Assembly: GCA_017510785.1 (NCBI GenBank)
Contig: JAFWMH010000037.1
Coordinates: 1-64,000 of the forward strand
Source: Atopobiaceae bacterium
GTDB lineage: Bacteria > Actinomycetota > Coriobacteriia > Coriobacteriales > Atopobiaceae
Length of the DNA stretch: 64,000 bases
Reading direction: 5' to 3'
Below are positions 1 through 9,200 of the stretch, piece after piece (position 1 is the stretch's first letter; each line of letters opens with the position of its first letter). The notes beneath the pieces are model-generated. The model worked only from the letters and a program-made list of their open reading frames with translations. It searched no databases and was not told the origin of the DNA. Both the position numbers and the translations under genes were made by a program.

Positions 1-56
1 CCCCGCCCGCGCGACCCGCACCGCCCCACCCGCGCGACCCGCCCGCGCGACCCGCG
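1..56. repeat. GC-rich low-complexity tract at left edge
   Basis: Short degenerate tandem repeat built from the unit CCCGCGCGACCCGC, lying just after the stop of the minus-strand PAS/GGDEF/EAL gene. It has no coding content and continues off the left edge. Confidence 0.6.
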
Positions 57-3000
57 CTATCCCGCGGACGAGCGGATGAACAGCTCGTATACCACGTCGC
101 CCACGCCGCTCACCTTCACGCAGCGCCGCTTGGAGAACGCGTGCTGCACATTGCCCAGCTTAGTGGCGATGCGCAGCGCTGGCACCTCGTTCGGAGCGGG
201 TTCGACGATGTGCCTATACAGGCCGTCGTAGGTACCGCCTGCATACTGCAGCAAGTCGCTGGCATTGTCGCATTCGAAGAGCTCCACCAACTCGTCGCTC
301 ACGAACAGAATCTTTCGGTCTCCCGCCGCCTCGTAGGCCACAATCGACCCAGGAAGACTCTCTGCCACGTCACGCGGCGTAAAGCCCGTCTGCGAGCGGT
401 ACTGTACCTCCATGGCGGAATCGTACTGTCGAATCGCGGACTTGCCCGAGAGCTTCGCCGCATAAAGTGCAGCGTCCGCCATGGTATATGCCGCGCGCAA
501 GTCTTTTGCTTGCTGAGGAACCGAAACGTAACCAATGGAGAGGGAGAGCGGGCACGGCGCCTCTTTACCGGCACGCACGAGACCGACGCGCAGCAGCGCA
601 TCGAGGTACTCGCCCATGCGTCGGGACTCGTCGCCGGGCATGAGCGCCATGAATTCGTCGCCGCCGTTGCGGCCAACGATGGCGCATGCGGGAAACGCCT
701 CGCGCACGCTGTGCGCAATGAGGCGCAAGCCCTCGTCGCCTGCCTCATGACCATATACAGAGTTGATGTGCTTGAAGTCATCCACGTCCATGAGCGCCAA
801 AGTATAGGGCTCGTCTTCGCGTGCTCGCAGATAATCCCTCACGGCGAGGTCGATGCCGCGGCGATTGAGCATCCCGGTGAGTTCGTCGGTGGAGCCCATT
901 TGCTCGAGCGTGTCCATGAGCCGCTTGTTTACGATGCGTGCGCTCACGAACGAGGCGACAGTTTGCAGCAGCCGAACTGAGTCTATGTCCTCCTCGAGCA
1001 TGTAATTATCTGCTCCAAGGTATCCAAGCAAATGACTACCATGGTAGAACGGCACGGCCAAAAGGTGGGTGATGCCCTGTCGCGTGAGCTGCCAGTGCAT
1101 GCGCTCGTCGGTCGTTCGCAGTTCCTCCACGTCGGGGATGAGCACGACGGGTTCTTGCTTGAGCAGCATTTCCCAGGTGTCGAACTCGGAATTGTCCAGG
1201 TCCTGAAGCGTGTCGATTTGAGGCTCAATGCCCTCGGCACACCACTCGAAGGTGTTCGAGGACGTGTTTTCGCCGCGCTCGAATACGTACAGACGTTCTG
1301 GATGAATAACCTCGCTCACCGACTCGAGCAAACTGTTCATGGCCTTGTTGTAGTCGGTTTCCGCGTTGAGCTCGTTGGCCATGCGAATAATGAGGTCGGA
1401 GGTATCGAGGCCCATGCGCATTTCGTCGCTGGCGTGCCGCTCGTCGTCTGCCAAGGTGAAGGCAAACACGCAGCATCCGTCTACCAGCGAAGGAGCGATG
1501 TTGAAGCTCAGCCAGTGCCCGGTTTCGGGACTAAATGCGATGTCGTGCAGACTCTTGCCAAGAATGGCAGCCTCATAGCAGTAGGGGAACCACATCTTGT
1601 TAGCGTCGTGCATCACCTCGAGGAAGGTATGCCCGACGAGCTCGTCCAGCTGACAATTGCTCCATTCGCAGTACAAGGTGCTAGCATAAACGTACTGGGC
1701 GTCCACCACCTCGTTGCCGGCCTCGTTGAGCACCACGCGGAACACGGCGTAGGCAACGGGCACGTCGCCGTACGTGCCGAGGCCAGAGCCCAGCATGGTA
1801 GGCATTGCCGTTACCATAAATGCCTTGGCTTCCTTTGTGGTCGCAATATGGCGAATGTAGAACTGATACCCCGAGCCGTACTCGAGCCGTCCGAATATGC
1901 GCTCCCAGGTATGCGAGAAACGCGACCTATCGGCCGCCACATAAAACTCGAGGTCGAAGGCTCGAGGCGGGATGTCCGTGGTGAGCAAATTTGAGTATGG
2001 CTGCGTAAGGACGCCCACGTTGCGAAGAAACTCGATGTAGGGGTCGTTGGCGCGCAAGATACGCCACGAGCGATTGCGCTCTTCCAAAATGGCAGTGGGC
2101 AGCTCCGTTAGCGGTGCCCAATCCGACGAGCGATTTTCCTTTGCCCCAACGTTGGAGAAGCTCGTCAGGCTCACCTCGTTCCAGTAGCGTGCCTCCTCGA
2201 AGGACTCGCGTCGCATGTCGTCGCTTTTGCCCTTGTGGGAGATAATATCCTGAAGACTGTTGGGCCTCGCGTAAAAGTAACCCTGGAGCATGTCGCAGCC
2301 GATGCTCGACAGGAATTCCGCCTGCTCTGCGGTTTCCACGCCCTCGGTAAGTGTGCCCACACCCAGCTCGGCGGCGGCCTTCACGACTCCGGCGAGAATG
2401 ATGCGGGACTTCTCGACTTCGGCGCTTCGCAGGAAGCCCATGTCGAGCTTAATGAGGTCGAAGTCGAACTCCTGCAGCGTGTTGAGCGACGAGTAGCCAC
2501 TGCCGAAGTCGTCCATCCACACTTCAAAGCCGGCCTCGTGCAAGGCGTTTATCTGCCTGCGCAAGAAAACTGGGTCGGAGGACGCCACCGATTCGGTGAG
2601 CTCGACCCTCAGCAGGTTACGTGGCAGGCCCGCGGCATCGGCACGCTTCGTGAGCTCGCGCACAAGATTGAGCTGCATGAGGTCGCGCAGCGAGAAGTTT
2701 ATGGACACGGGAACGATGGCGATGCCATGCTCCTGCTTGGTGCGCATGTCTTCAATAACGCAATCCACGATGTGAAGATCGAGCTTATGTAGGAGGCCGG
2801 CCTCTTCGAGGTCGGGTATGAACTGGTCGGGGAAGAGCTGACCGTACTCGGGGTCGATCCAACGCGCGAGAGCTTCCTCGTTGCAAATGTCGCTCGTAGA
2901 CGAACGCACCACGGCCTGGTAGAAGGGCCGAATCCATCGTTCCGCAATGGCTTGGTCGAGGCTTCCGAGCACGTGTTCGCGCAAATACGCGGCGGTTCTC

Positions 3001-3866
3001 ATCTTGTCGGTGAACCACGTAAGATGCGACTGCCACGTTTTGCGGTCGAGGTCGCACGCGGCCTTTGCGCGATCGAACCCAACCGAAACGATGTCGTCTT
3101 TGGGGTCGCACACATATGCGCCCACGCGTACGGGCGGGATGCGCTCGAAGCCCGACGCCTCGAAGTCGGCAAACACCGCCTCTACGCGTTTTTCAATCTG
3201 GTCTTCTCGTGAGTATGCATAAAAGTGATCCTCGGCGAAGCGCGAGCACGCCTCGCTGCCAAAGTGTTTGCGCAGCACGTCGGAAAACGAGCGAAGCAGT
3301 TTGTCGCCCTCGTCGCGACCGTAACGCGCGTTGAAACTCTTCATGCCCATGATGTCGAGCGCCAGCAAAACGGGACGCTCGTTGCGCGCGAAAAGCATCT
3401 GCGCGCCGATTCGCGCGAGTTCGTGGAAGCGCGACATGCCCGGTAGGCCCGTGAGCCAATCCACTGTTGCTTCGGGCGTGACCTCCACGATGAGCGCGTG
3501 AAATACCGGTCGACCGTTTGCGTCGTTTTGCACGAGCTTGCCGTACTCCAGGAGGGTTTTTATGCGCCCGGTTTTTGTTTTGGCGCGATAATACACGCGG
3601 TCGAAGCCGTCGCGAGTTCTTACCTGCCCCCAAATGCTGTCTTCGACGGCGTCGAGGTCGTCCTCGTACACGAGCTTCTTGTACGTGCCTTGCGTGAGCT
3701 CCATGAACTCCTCGAGGGATTCGCATTCCAGCATGGTGAGCGCGTGCCTGTTGGCATGGATTATCTCCTCGTCGCCATCGGCAAAGTGGGCGATAACACC
3801 GCTAGGCGCATTGTTGGTATCGATGAGGAGCTTTTGTTCGAAGAGCGGATGTGACGAGCTTCGCAC
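57..3866 (-). CDS. PAS-GGDEF-EAL-GAF-GGDEF cyclic di-GMP protein
   Basis: A 1269-residue signalling protein expected to make and/or break down cyclic di-GMP in the cytoplasm; no membrane segment is evident. Order of domains: N-terminal PAS-like region (about 1-130), a degenerate GGDEF (about 135-295, signature replaced by FAEDHF), an EAL domain (about 315-555), a PAS-like middle region, a GAF-like region (about 830-985) and an intact GGDEF (about 990-1155, RNGGDEF). The EAL domain keeps EEALARW, the Asn of INFS, ELTES, DDFGSGYSSL, KLDMGF, TEGVET and MLQGY, so it looks catalytically competent. Both a cyclase and a phosphodiesterase site therefore seem intact. The start is GTG, chosen because AGGCGGAGG lies about 8 nt upstream. 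A further ~100-residue tail follows the last GGDEF. Single-gene unit; direction of net activity cannot be read from sequence. Confidence 0.9.
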   Translation of the reverse strand: MRSSSHPLFEQKLLIDTNNAPSGVIAHFADGDEEIIHANRHALTMLECESLEEFMELTQGTYKKLVYEDDLDAVEDSIWGQVRTRDGFDRVYYRAKTKTGRIKTLLEYGKLVQNDANGRPVFHALIVEVTPEATVDWLTGLPGMSRFHELARIGAQMLFARNERPVLLALDIMGMKSFNARYGRDEGDKLLRSFSDVLRKHFGSEACSRFAEDHFYAYSREDQIEKRVEAVFADFEASGFERIPPVRVGAYVCDPKDDIVSVGFDRAKAACDLDRKTWQSHLTWFTDKMRTAAYLREHVLGSLDQAIAERWIRPFYQAVVRSSTSDICNEEALARWIDPEYGQLFPDQFIPDLEEAGLLHKLDLHIVDCVIEDMRTKQEHGIAIVPVSINFSLRDLMQLNLVRELTKRADAAGLPRNLLRVELTESVASSDPVFLRRQINALHEAGFEVWMDDFGSGYSSLNTLQEFDFDLIKLDMGFLRSAEVEKSRIILAGVVKAAAELGVGTLTEGVETAEQAEFLSSIGCDMLQGYFYARPNSLQDIISHKGKSDDMRRESFEEARYWNEVSLTSFSNVGAKENRSSDWAPLTELPTAILEERNRSWRILRANDPYIEFLRNVGVLTQPYSNLLTTDIPPRAFDLEFYVAADRSRFSHTWERIFGRLEYGSGYQFYIRHIATTKEAKAFMVTAMPTMLGSGLGTYGDVPVAYAVFRVVLNEAGNEVVDAQYVYASTLYCEWSNCQLDELVGHTFLEVMHDANKMWFPYCYEAAILGKSLHDIAFSPETGHWLSFNIAPSLVDGCCVFAFTLADDERHASDEMRMGLDTSDLIIRMANELNAETDYNKAMNSLLESVSEVIHPERLYVFERGENTSSNTFEWCAEGIEPQIDTLQDLDNSEFDTWEMLLKQEPVVLIPDVEELRTTDERMHWQLTRQGITHLLAVPFYHGSHLLGYLGADNYMLEEDIDSVRLLQTVASFVSARIVNKRLMDTLEQMGSTDELTGMLNRRGIDLAVRDYLRAREDEPYTLALMDVDDFKHINSVYGHEAGDEGLRLIAHSVREAFPACAIVGRNGGDEFMALMPGDESRRMGEYLDALLRVGLVRAGKEAPCPLSLSIGYVSVPQQAKDLRAAYTMADAALYAAKLSGKSAIRQYDSAMEVQYRSQTGFTPRDVAESLPGSIVAYEAAGDRKILFVSDELVELFECDNASDLLQYAGGTYDGLYRHIVEPAPNEVPALRIATKLGNVQHAFSKRRCVKVSGVGDVVYELFIRSSAG

Positions 3867-3905
3867 GGTGGATCCTCCGCCTTTCTGTATGCCGGGAGTA
3901 TAGAT

Positions 3906-4538
3906 TTATTTTAGCAATGTGGGCAAGGAGGGCGGCGAGACAAAGGGGACAGGTACGTTTGTCTTACTGGATGGGACGTTCCATAACCACGAACGGCACG
4001 CGCGGGTTTGCTGGATGGGACGTTCCATAACTACGAACGGCACGCGCGGGTTTTCCTCGAGCCCCACGTCCACGGATGCGGCACCCACTTGTAGGAAGCC
4101 TTCGCTTTGGTAGAGGGCTATGGCTGGCGCGTTGTTGGCCGTGGCATCGAGTCGGGCGCTTTGCATGCCGCGTCTGCGCGCCTCGTCGAGGCATGCGCGC
4201 AATAGTCTGCGGGCAATACCCGTGCCGCGCCGATCCTCGCGCACTGCGAGCAGGTGAATTGCGGTGACATGCTCGTCGGGTGCGTCTACGAGCCAGGGTA
4301 GATCGCCGTAGTCGTGGCCGATGTCGTGGTCCATGCCAACTGCGGCGACGATCGCGCCGTTCTCTTCGACAACGAACATGCCTTGGTTGTGGATAAAAGC
4401 TTTTATAAAGGCCGGCGTGGGATGGCCGCCTCGTCTCCAGTAGCAATCGTGCGGTGTGCCGACCATCGCATCGGCTGTTGCAAGATACAGGTTCATGATG
4501 CCGCCGAAGTCGCCTGCCGTGGCGAGCCGTGTGTGCAT
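3906..4538 (-). CDS. GNAT acetyltransferase with frameshifted, extended C-terminus
   Basis: A GCN5-related N-acetyltransferase of 210 residues. The acetyl-CoA binding region is clear (LLAVREDRRGTGIARRLL), followed by the usual NAPAIALYQSEGF motif. The natural end of the family is near residue 175, at VVMERPIQ. Here a 44-bp direct duplication of the 3' end (3967-4010 and 4011-4054) is not a multiple of three, so translation runs through the second copy in another frame and adds about 35 foreign residues. In the second copy the original frame would stop TAA right after PIQ. The start ATG has GGAAAGGA upstream. The substrate is unknown; the fold is probably still intact because the extension follows the last strand. 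Confidence 0.85.
   Translation of the reverse strand: MHTRLATAGDFGGIMNLYLATADAMVGTPHDCYWRRGGHPTPAFIKAFIHNQGMFVVEENGAIVAAVGMDHDIGHDYGDLPWLVDAPDEHVTAIHLLAVREDRRGTGIARRLLRACLDEARRRGMQSARLDATANNAPAIALYQSEGFLQVGAASVDVGLEENPRVPFVVMERPIQQTRACRSWLWNVPSSKTNVPVPFVSPPSLPTLLK
3967..4054. repeat. 44-bp tandem duplication at 3' end of GNAT gene
   Basis: Units 3967-4010 and 4011-4054 are identical except for two bases (one C/T change in the middle and the last base). The unit begins CTGGATGGGACGTTCCATAA. The length, 44 bp, breaks the reading frame of the acetyltransferase. Confidence 0.95.
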
Positions 4539-5012
4539 GCTGGGTCCTTTCCGTGGCGCTGTGGTCCTCGCGCAGGACGGCGGTGCACTCGAGTGCTGCG
4601 TGCGGTCCGTGTGCGCTGTGCGCCTCGCGTCCCGTTTGGCATACGCCCGCGTGCTCGTGCGCGCCTGGTAGCGTAATCATAGCTAGTTTTGCTTTGCGAG
4701 CATGTTGTAAGCTGTGTGCTGGCGGGGCCGTTTAGCGGACGGCGGCGGCCCTAAGTGGGACCCGCAGCACACGGGTTCGGGCTGTGTGCTGGCGGGGCCG
4801 TTTAGAACGGCGCTGCCTAGAGCGTCCACCCGCCACCCACCGGCCACCCGCCCGCCCGGTCAATGGCCGTTGTGCGTCTCCTCCAAAAACGGTCGCGCGG
4901 CGAGCGCCTGCGAATTGCGACGCTGCGCTGGGGTATTATCACAAATGCGTAAGGTTCGTATGCTATGATATAACTAGAGATAAACCAAATAAGCAAGGAA
5001 ATATCAGCAGTT
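4539..5012. other. Gene-free divergent region with palindromic repeat
   Basis: Lies between the divergent GNAT and hipB-like genes. It holds a full copy of the 59-bp palindrome (4714-4772) and a half copy of its left arm (4784-4805). The last 60 bp before the hipB-like gene are AT-richer and contain TATGAT/TATAAC, which could serve as a -10 element. I see no gene here. Confidence 0.6.
4714..4772. repeat. Subtype B intergenic palindrome (59 bp)
   Basis: Imperfect inverted repeat. Left arm GTGTGCTGGCGGGGCCGTTT, right arm ends CCCGCAGCACAC. The inner TTTAG and CTAA are shared with the copies at 18827 and 53602. A left-arm half copy follows at 4784. It lies between two divergently transcribed genes, so it is not simply a terminator. 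Confidence 0.8.
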
Positions 5013-5321
5013 ATGCCCACCCAACGTCGCGTCTCTCCCGTCATAGTGCGTGCCGCCCGTCAGGTGGGCGAGAACCTTTCCACATGGCGGCGCATTGAGC
5101 GCATAACCGCAGCCGAACTCGCGGCCCGCGCTGGCGTAAGCGTGGACACGGTCCGCCGCGCCGAGCATGGCGACCCTTCCGTGGGCATGGGCAAGATTCT
5201 CTCGATGGCGCGCGTATTAGATATTCTGCCGCTGGTAGTCGATGCTTTCGATCCCGCTACAACAGAGATGGGCCGCATGAGGCTTGCGCAAGAAGTGCCG
5301 AAGCGGGTGAGGAGGCAATGA
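5013..5321 (+). CDS. HipB-like XRE-family DNA-binding antitoxin
   Basis: A 102-residue protein with a central helix-turn-helix (about 25-60, RIERITAAELAARAGVSVDT then VRRAEHG), the pattern of XRE-type HipB antitoxins. HipB proteins bind HipA kinases and repress their own operon. The next reading frame starts inside its stop codon (ATGA overlap), the usual coupling of hipB and hipA, but hipA is broken here. The antitoxin therefore appears to be an orphan, perhaps kept as an autorepressor. Start ATG follows an AAGGAAATA-type weak ribosome site. Confidence 0.75.
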   Translation: MPTQRRVSPVIVRAARQVGENLSTWRRIERITAAELAARAGVSVDTVRRAEHGDPSVGMGKILSMARVLDILPLVVDAFDPATTEMGRMRLAQEVPKRVRRQ

Positions 5322-5788
5322 GCGGGCGCGTTGCGTCGGTTTTTGTCGACGGCGGCGATGGCTCGCTAAGGCTCGTGGGAACTGCCTACTTCCATGGTTA
5401 TGGGAAGGGGCTGCGCACCGTGTTTTCATATGCGTCTGAGTGGATTCAGGCCAACGACGGGTTCGCGCTCTCCCCGCAGGCGCCACTTCAAATTCGTCAA
5501 TGCCGGGAACGCGAAAGCCCGTGCGGACGGTGCCCAGCGTGTTGTTGGCTTGGTTGGGCTTGAGCCCTATGGTTTTGCGGGCGCAGACTCTGCTCATTTT
5601 CGACTGCGACCGGCCTGCGAGACATTGCGATGGTCAGAATTGGTCGGTCGAGGTCCACAAACCTTGTTGACAGCCCCGGGTGCGGCAGGTTTTGCGTGCT
5701 TTTTGGAGCCGACCGCCCCTCGCGAGCGCCCATTCATGCCGCTGCGGAGCATGTTGTGGAGCTTGCCGAGGCTGCTCTCGTAAAATAG
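5318..5788 (+). pseudogene. Decayed HipA-like toxin kinase
   Basis: Overlaps the hipB-like stop by 4 nt. The first 55 codons match the N-terminal domain of HipA-type Ser/Thr kinases (GTAYFHGYGKGLRTVFSYA, then NDGFALSPQAPL). After that the frame is lost, with a stop near 5560. A plausible C-terminal tail (HAAAEHVVELAEAALVK) reappears at about 5735-5788. The whole remnant is about 470 bp, whereas hipA genes are about 1.2 kb, so the kinase core has been deleted. The N-terminal identification is moderately sure; the C-terminal tail is an inference. Confidence 0.6.
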
Positions 5789-5964
5789 TGGGCACGTAGT
5801 TTTGAACAGTTTATAAAACCCCAGTTGACGGGCCAGTGTTCATAAGTATCGAAACATCACGTGCCCACTGTCTATTTTACACAGTGGGCACGTGATGTTG
5901 AAGTATTGATACGTGGGGACTCGTGAACAGGGGTTTTGTACGAGCGTTCAAAACTACGTGCCCA
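5789..5964. repeat. 176-bp nested palindrome
   Basis: The outer arms are identical over 19 bp when inverted (5789-5807 and 5946-5964, TGGGCACGTAGTTTTGAAC). The centre has a perfect 17-bp inverted repeat (5854-5870 and 5882-5898, ACATCACGTGCCCACTG) with an 11-nt AT-rich loop. The motif TGGGCACGT thus occurs four times in alternating orientation. The arms between are partly complementary. It could fold as one long hairpin and looks like a small non-autonomous element abutting the hipA remnant. Confidence 0.85.
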
Positions 5965-6268
5965 TTATGATTTATGTAGCGGATGGGTGGAGGCCCGCGA
6001 CTCCGTCGGCTGCCACGGGATTCCTCATGTTTGTCGGCCCCCGTGTGCGAGAATGTCCGCAGCGGCCTTGGTTTTATGACTCGCATGTTATCCATGGCCG
6101 CGGGATTCGTCCCCGTGGCCTTTGCGGCGCAAACCGAACATGCTTGCGAGCCAGGTAATCGACCTCGTGGACCCACAGATTGCGGAGTTTATGCCCATTT
6201 TGTATTAGTTGTCCCAATCCGCAGGCGGTACAATAGATAAAGATAATAACGTGGCAAAGGAGGCTCCC
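5965..6268. other. Intergenic region upstream of the NRPS gene
   Basis: No intact gene. A short open stretch just upstream (about 6130-6206, ending DPQIAEFMPILY then stop) looks protein-like and may be the tail of a lost gene. TACAAT at 6229-6234 could be the -10 of the NRPS promoter, but no convincing -35 at 17 nt is seen. Confidence 0.4.
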
Positions 6269-9200
6269 GTGCAAAACGTTGTTGCCCAGCTTCAAGCGAA
6301 CGCTCGCAAGTATGCCAACAAGCCCGCTCTTGTGTTTCACGAACAAACGTTGACGTATGCCCAGCTCAACGACCACTCGGAGCGCATCGCAACGGCTCTT
6401 CTTGCTCGCGGCGCACGTGCGGAAAAGGTTTATCCAATCCTTATGGAACGAAGTCCCGCCTATGTTGCCGCGCTCATGGGCGTTATGCGCGCGGGCGCTG
6501 CGGCGGCTCCTCTGAGCACGACCTATCCGCGGGAGCGCGTAGACCTCATCACGCGTGACTGTGGGGCCGACTTCGTGGTGGACGAGGCCTTTGTGCGGGA
6601 AGCCTTTGCCGCGGCGCCCGCATCGTACGTTTCGTCGGCATCGCGTGGCGAGGATGCATCACAAGTCGACCTCACCCCGTGCGGTGGGGTCGCAGCGGTT
6701 GCGCCGCACGAGCACGTCGAGCCCGGCGATGGTCCCTCGCCCGGCGACGGCCTCGCGTGTCCGCCGAATTCCGCAGCGCTCGTTATCTACACCTCCGGAT
6801 CGACGGGCCAGCCCAAAGGTATTATCCACGAGCATGCAGAGCTCGCCGCCGCCATAGAGCGCACGATGGGTGGGGGAGGCACGTACCCGCGCGCGGAGTC
6901 CGACGTACACCTCTCCATCACGCCATTTTCGTTCGTGGCCATGGTCGTCGACCTGCTCACGCCGTTGTGCGCGGGCAATACCGTCCACATTTTGAGCGAG
7001 GAGGAACGCCGCGAACCGGCTCGTATTGTTGAGTACATCGGCGGCCATGGCATTACTACCATGTTCGCGAGTCCGCAGCTTCTGCGACAGCTTCCGAAGC
7101 TACCCGCGTGCCTGCGCATGGTGGACGTGGGCGGCGAGCGTCTGAGCAACGTTGCGCCGGGCGACGTCGCGATACGAAACGCGTATAGCATGAGCGAAAT
7201 CGCAGGCACCGTGTTCGCGCGCGTGCTTGACCGCGCGTACGAAAACACCCCGCTGGGAGAGCCCCTGCCGGGCATCACTGCCTACCTCTTGGACGAGGAC
7301 GGCAATTCCGTTCCCGAAGGCGAGGAGGGCGAGCTCTATCTTGCCGGTCCTATGGCGCGCGGGTATCTTAATATGCCTGAACTTACGGCGCGCACCTTCC
7401 TGTCGAACCCGTTTGTCGCCGAAGACGGCCAGCCAAGGCTGTTGCGCACGGGCGACATGTTTGTTCACGACGCCGAGCTCGGCTATGTGTACGTCAACCG
7501 CCGCGACTGGATGGTTAAAATTAATGGCCAGCGCGTCGAGCTTGGCGAGGTGGAGGCGCGAATCGCTAGCCACCCGCAGGTGGGCGCCGCCGCATGTCGT
7601 TCCTTCACAGACAAAAGCGGCCAGACGTACCTCGCCGCGTACTATTCTCCGCAGCCCACACCCTCCGCGACGCCCGCGCAGCTCGCAGGACCCGCACGGC
7701 CCGCGCCATCCGTAGACTCCGCGACGCCCGCGCAGCCTGCGGGGCCAGCGTCCGCCGCGCAGCCGACGGATCCTAAGCAGCCCGCGCCTCCCGCGTGCCC
7801 CGCCACGGACGTCGAAGCCGAACCGGTGGACGACGCGCAACTGCGGGACTACCTGGCGAGCTCATTGCCAAGCTACATGATTCCCCGCTTCTTTGTGCGG
7901 CTGGACGAGCTGCCGCTCAACGCCAACGGAAAAATCGACCGCATGGCGTTGCCCGAGCCCAACGCCGATGCCTGGCGCACGGTTTACGCCGCCGCGTCGA
8001 ACGATCGTGAGCGGCTGGTGTGCGCGGCGTTCGAGCAGGCGCTCGAGCTTGACCGCATTGGCATGGACGACGATTTCCTCGCTTTGGGCGGGGACTCCAT
8101 TCGCGTGATGCGGCTCGTGTCGCTTCTTGGCGAAAAGGGCTTGGAGGTGGAGGCGCGTCAGGTGCTCGCGAACCGCACACCGCGCGCCTTGTGCGCGGCG
8201 CTCGACGAGGCCGCGAACACCGTTGCCGGGGATCTACCGCGTCTTGAGGACTATCCCCTCAGCCAAACGCAGCTCGGCATCTACGTTGAGTGCGCGGCGC
8301 GGCCCGACGAGCTCCTCTACCACATCGCCGGCTCGTTGCGTCTCGACGCTGCCGTGGATCCGACGCGTCTCGCGGACGCCCTTCGCGCGGCCGTCGACGC
8401 GCATCCGCAGCTCAAAGGCAGGCTGTTTTTGTCTGATGAAGGCATTCCGCGCATGCGGCGCAACGATGACGAGCCGGCCGCGGTGGAACTTGTGGAGCTC
8501 GCAGACGATGCGGCGTTAAGCAAGTTCCGCGCCTCGTTCATCGTGCCCTTCGACCTCGACGGCGGCGCCCTGTATCGTCTCGCGGTGGCGCGCACGTCCG
8601 ACGCGACGCGCCTGCTCTACGACTTCCACCACATTGTATTCGACGGTACGTCGCTTGGCATCCTTTTGCGCGACGCATCGGCGGCCTATGCTGGCGACAA
8701 GCCCGAGCTTGAGCAGTGGTCCGGCTACGAGGTTGCCCAAGAAGAGGCGATGCGCAGACAAGGTCCTTCCTATGGCCAGGCGCGTGACTTTTATCAAAAG
8801 AACTTTGGCGGTCTTGAGGTGGAGAGTCTGCCAATCCCTGACGCGCTCGACGCGCCGGGCGAGGGCCAAAGCGAGGTTGTCGTCCCCTGCGGACTTGGCG
8901 CAGAGGAACTAGAGGTCTACGCCGGGCAATGCAATACGACGGCCAACGTTGTGGCGATGGCGGCTTTTGCGCTCGCGGTTGGTGCCTACGCCAATGCTGA
9001 CGAGGCGCTCTTTACTACCGTTTACAACGGGCGTGGTGATGGTCGCATGGCGCGTACCGTTTCTATGCTGGTGAAGACCCTGCCCGTCTACGTCGCGTGG
9101 ACAAAAGAAACCGCGCCGGAACAGCTCTTCGCCGCGCTTCAGGGACAGCTCTTGGCATCGATGGCGCACGACGTATATTCGTTTGCCGAGGTATCGGCCG

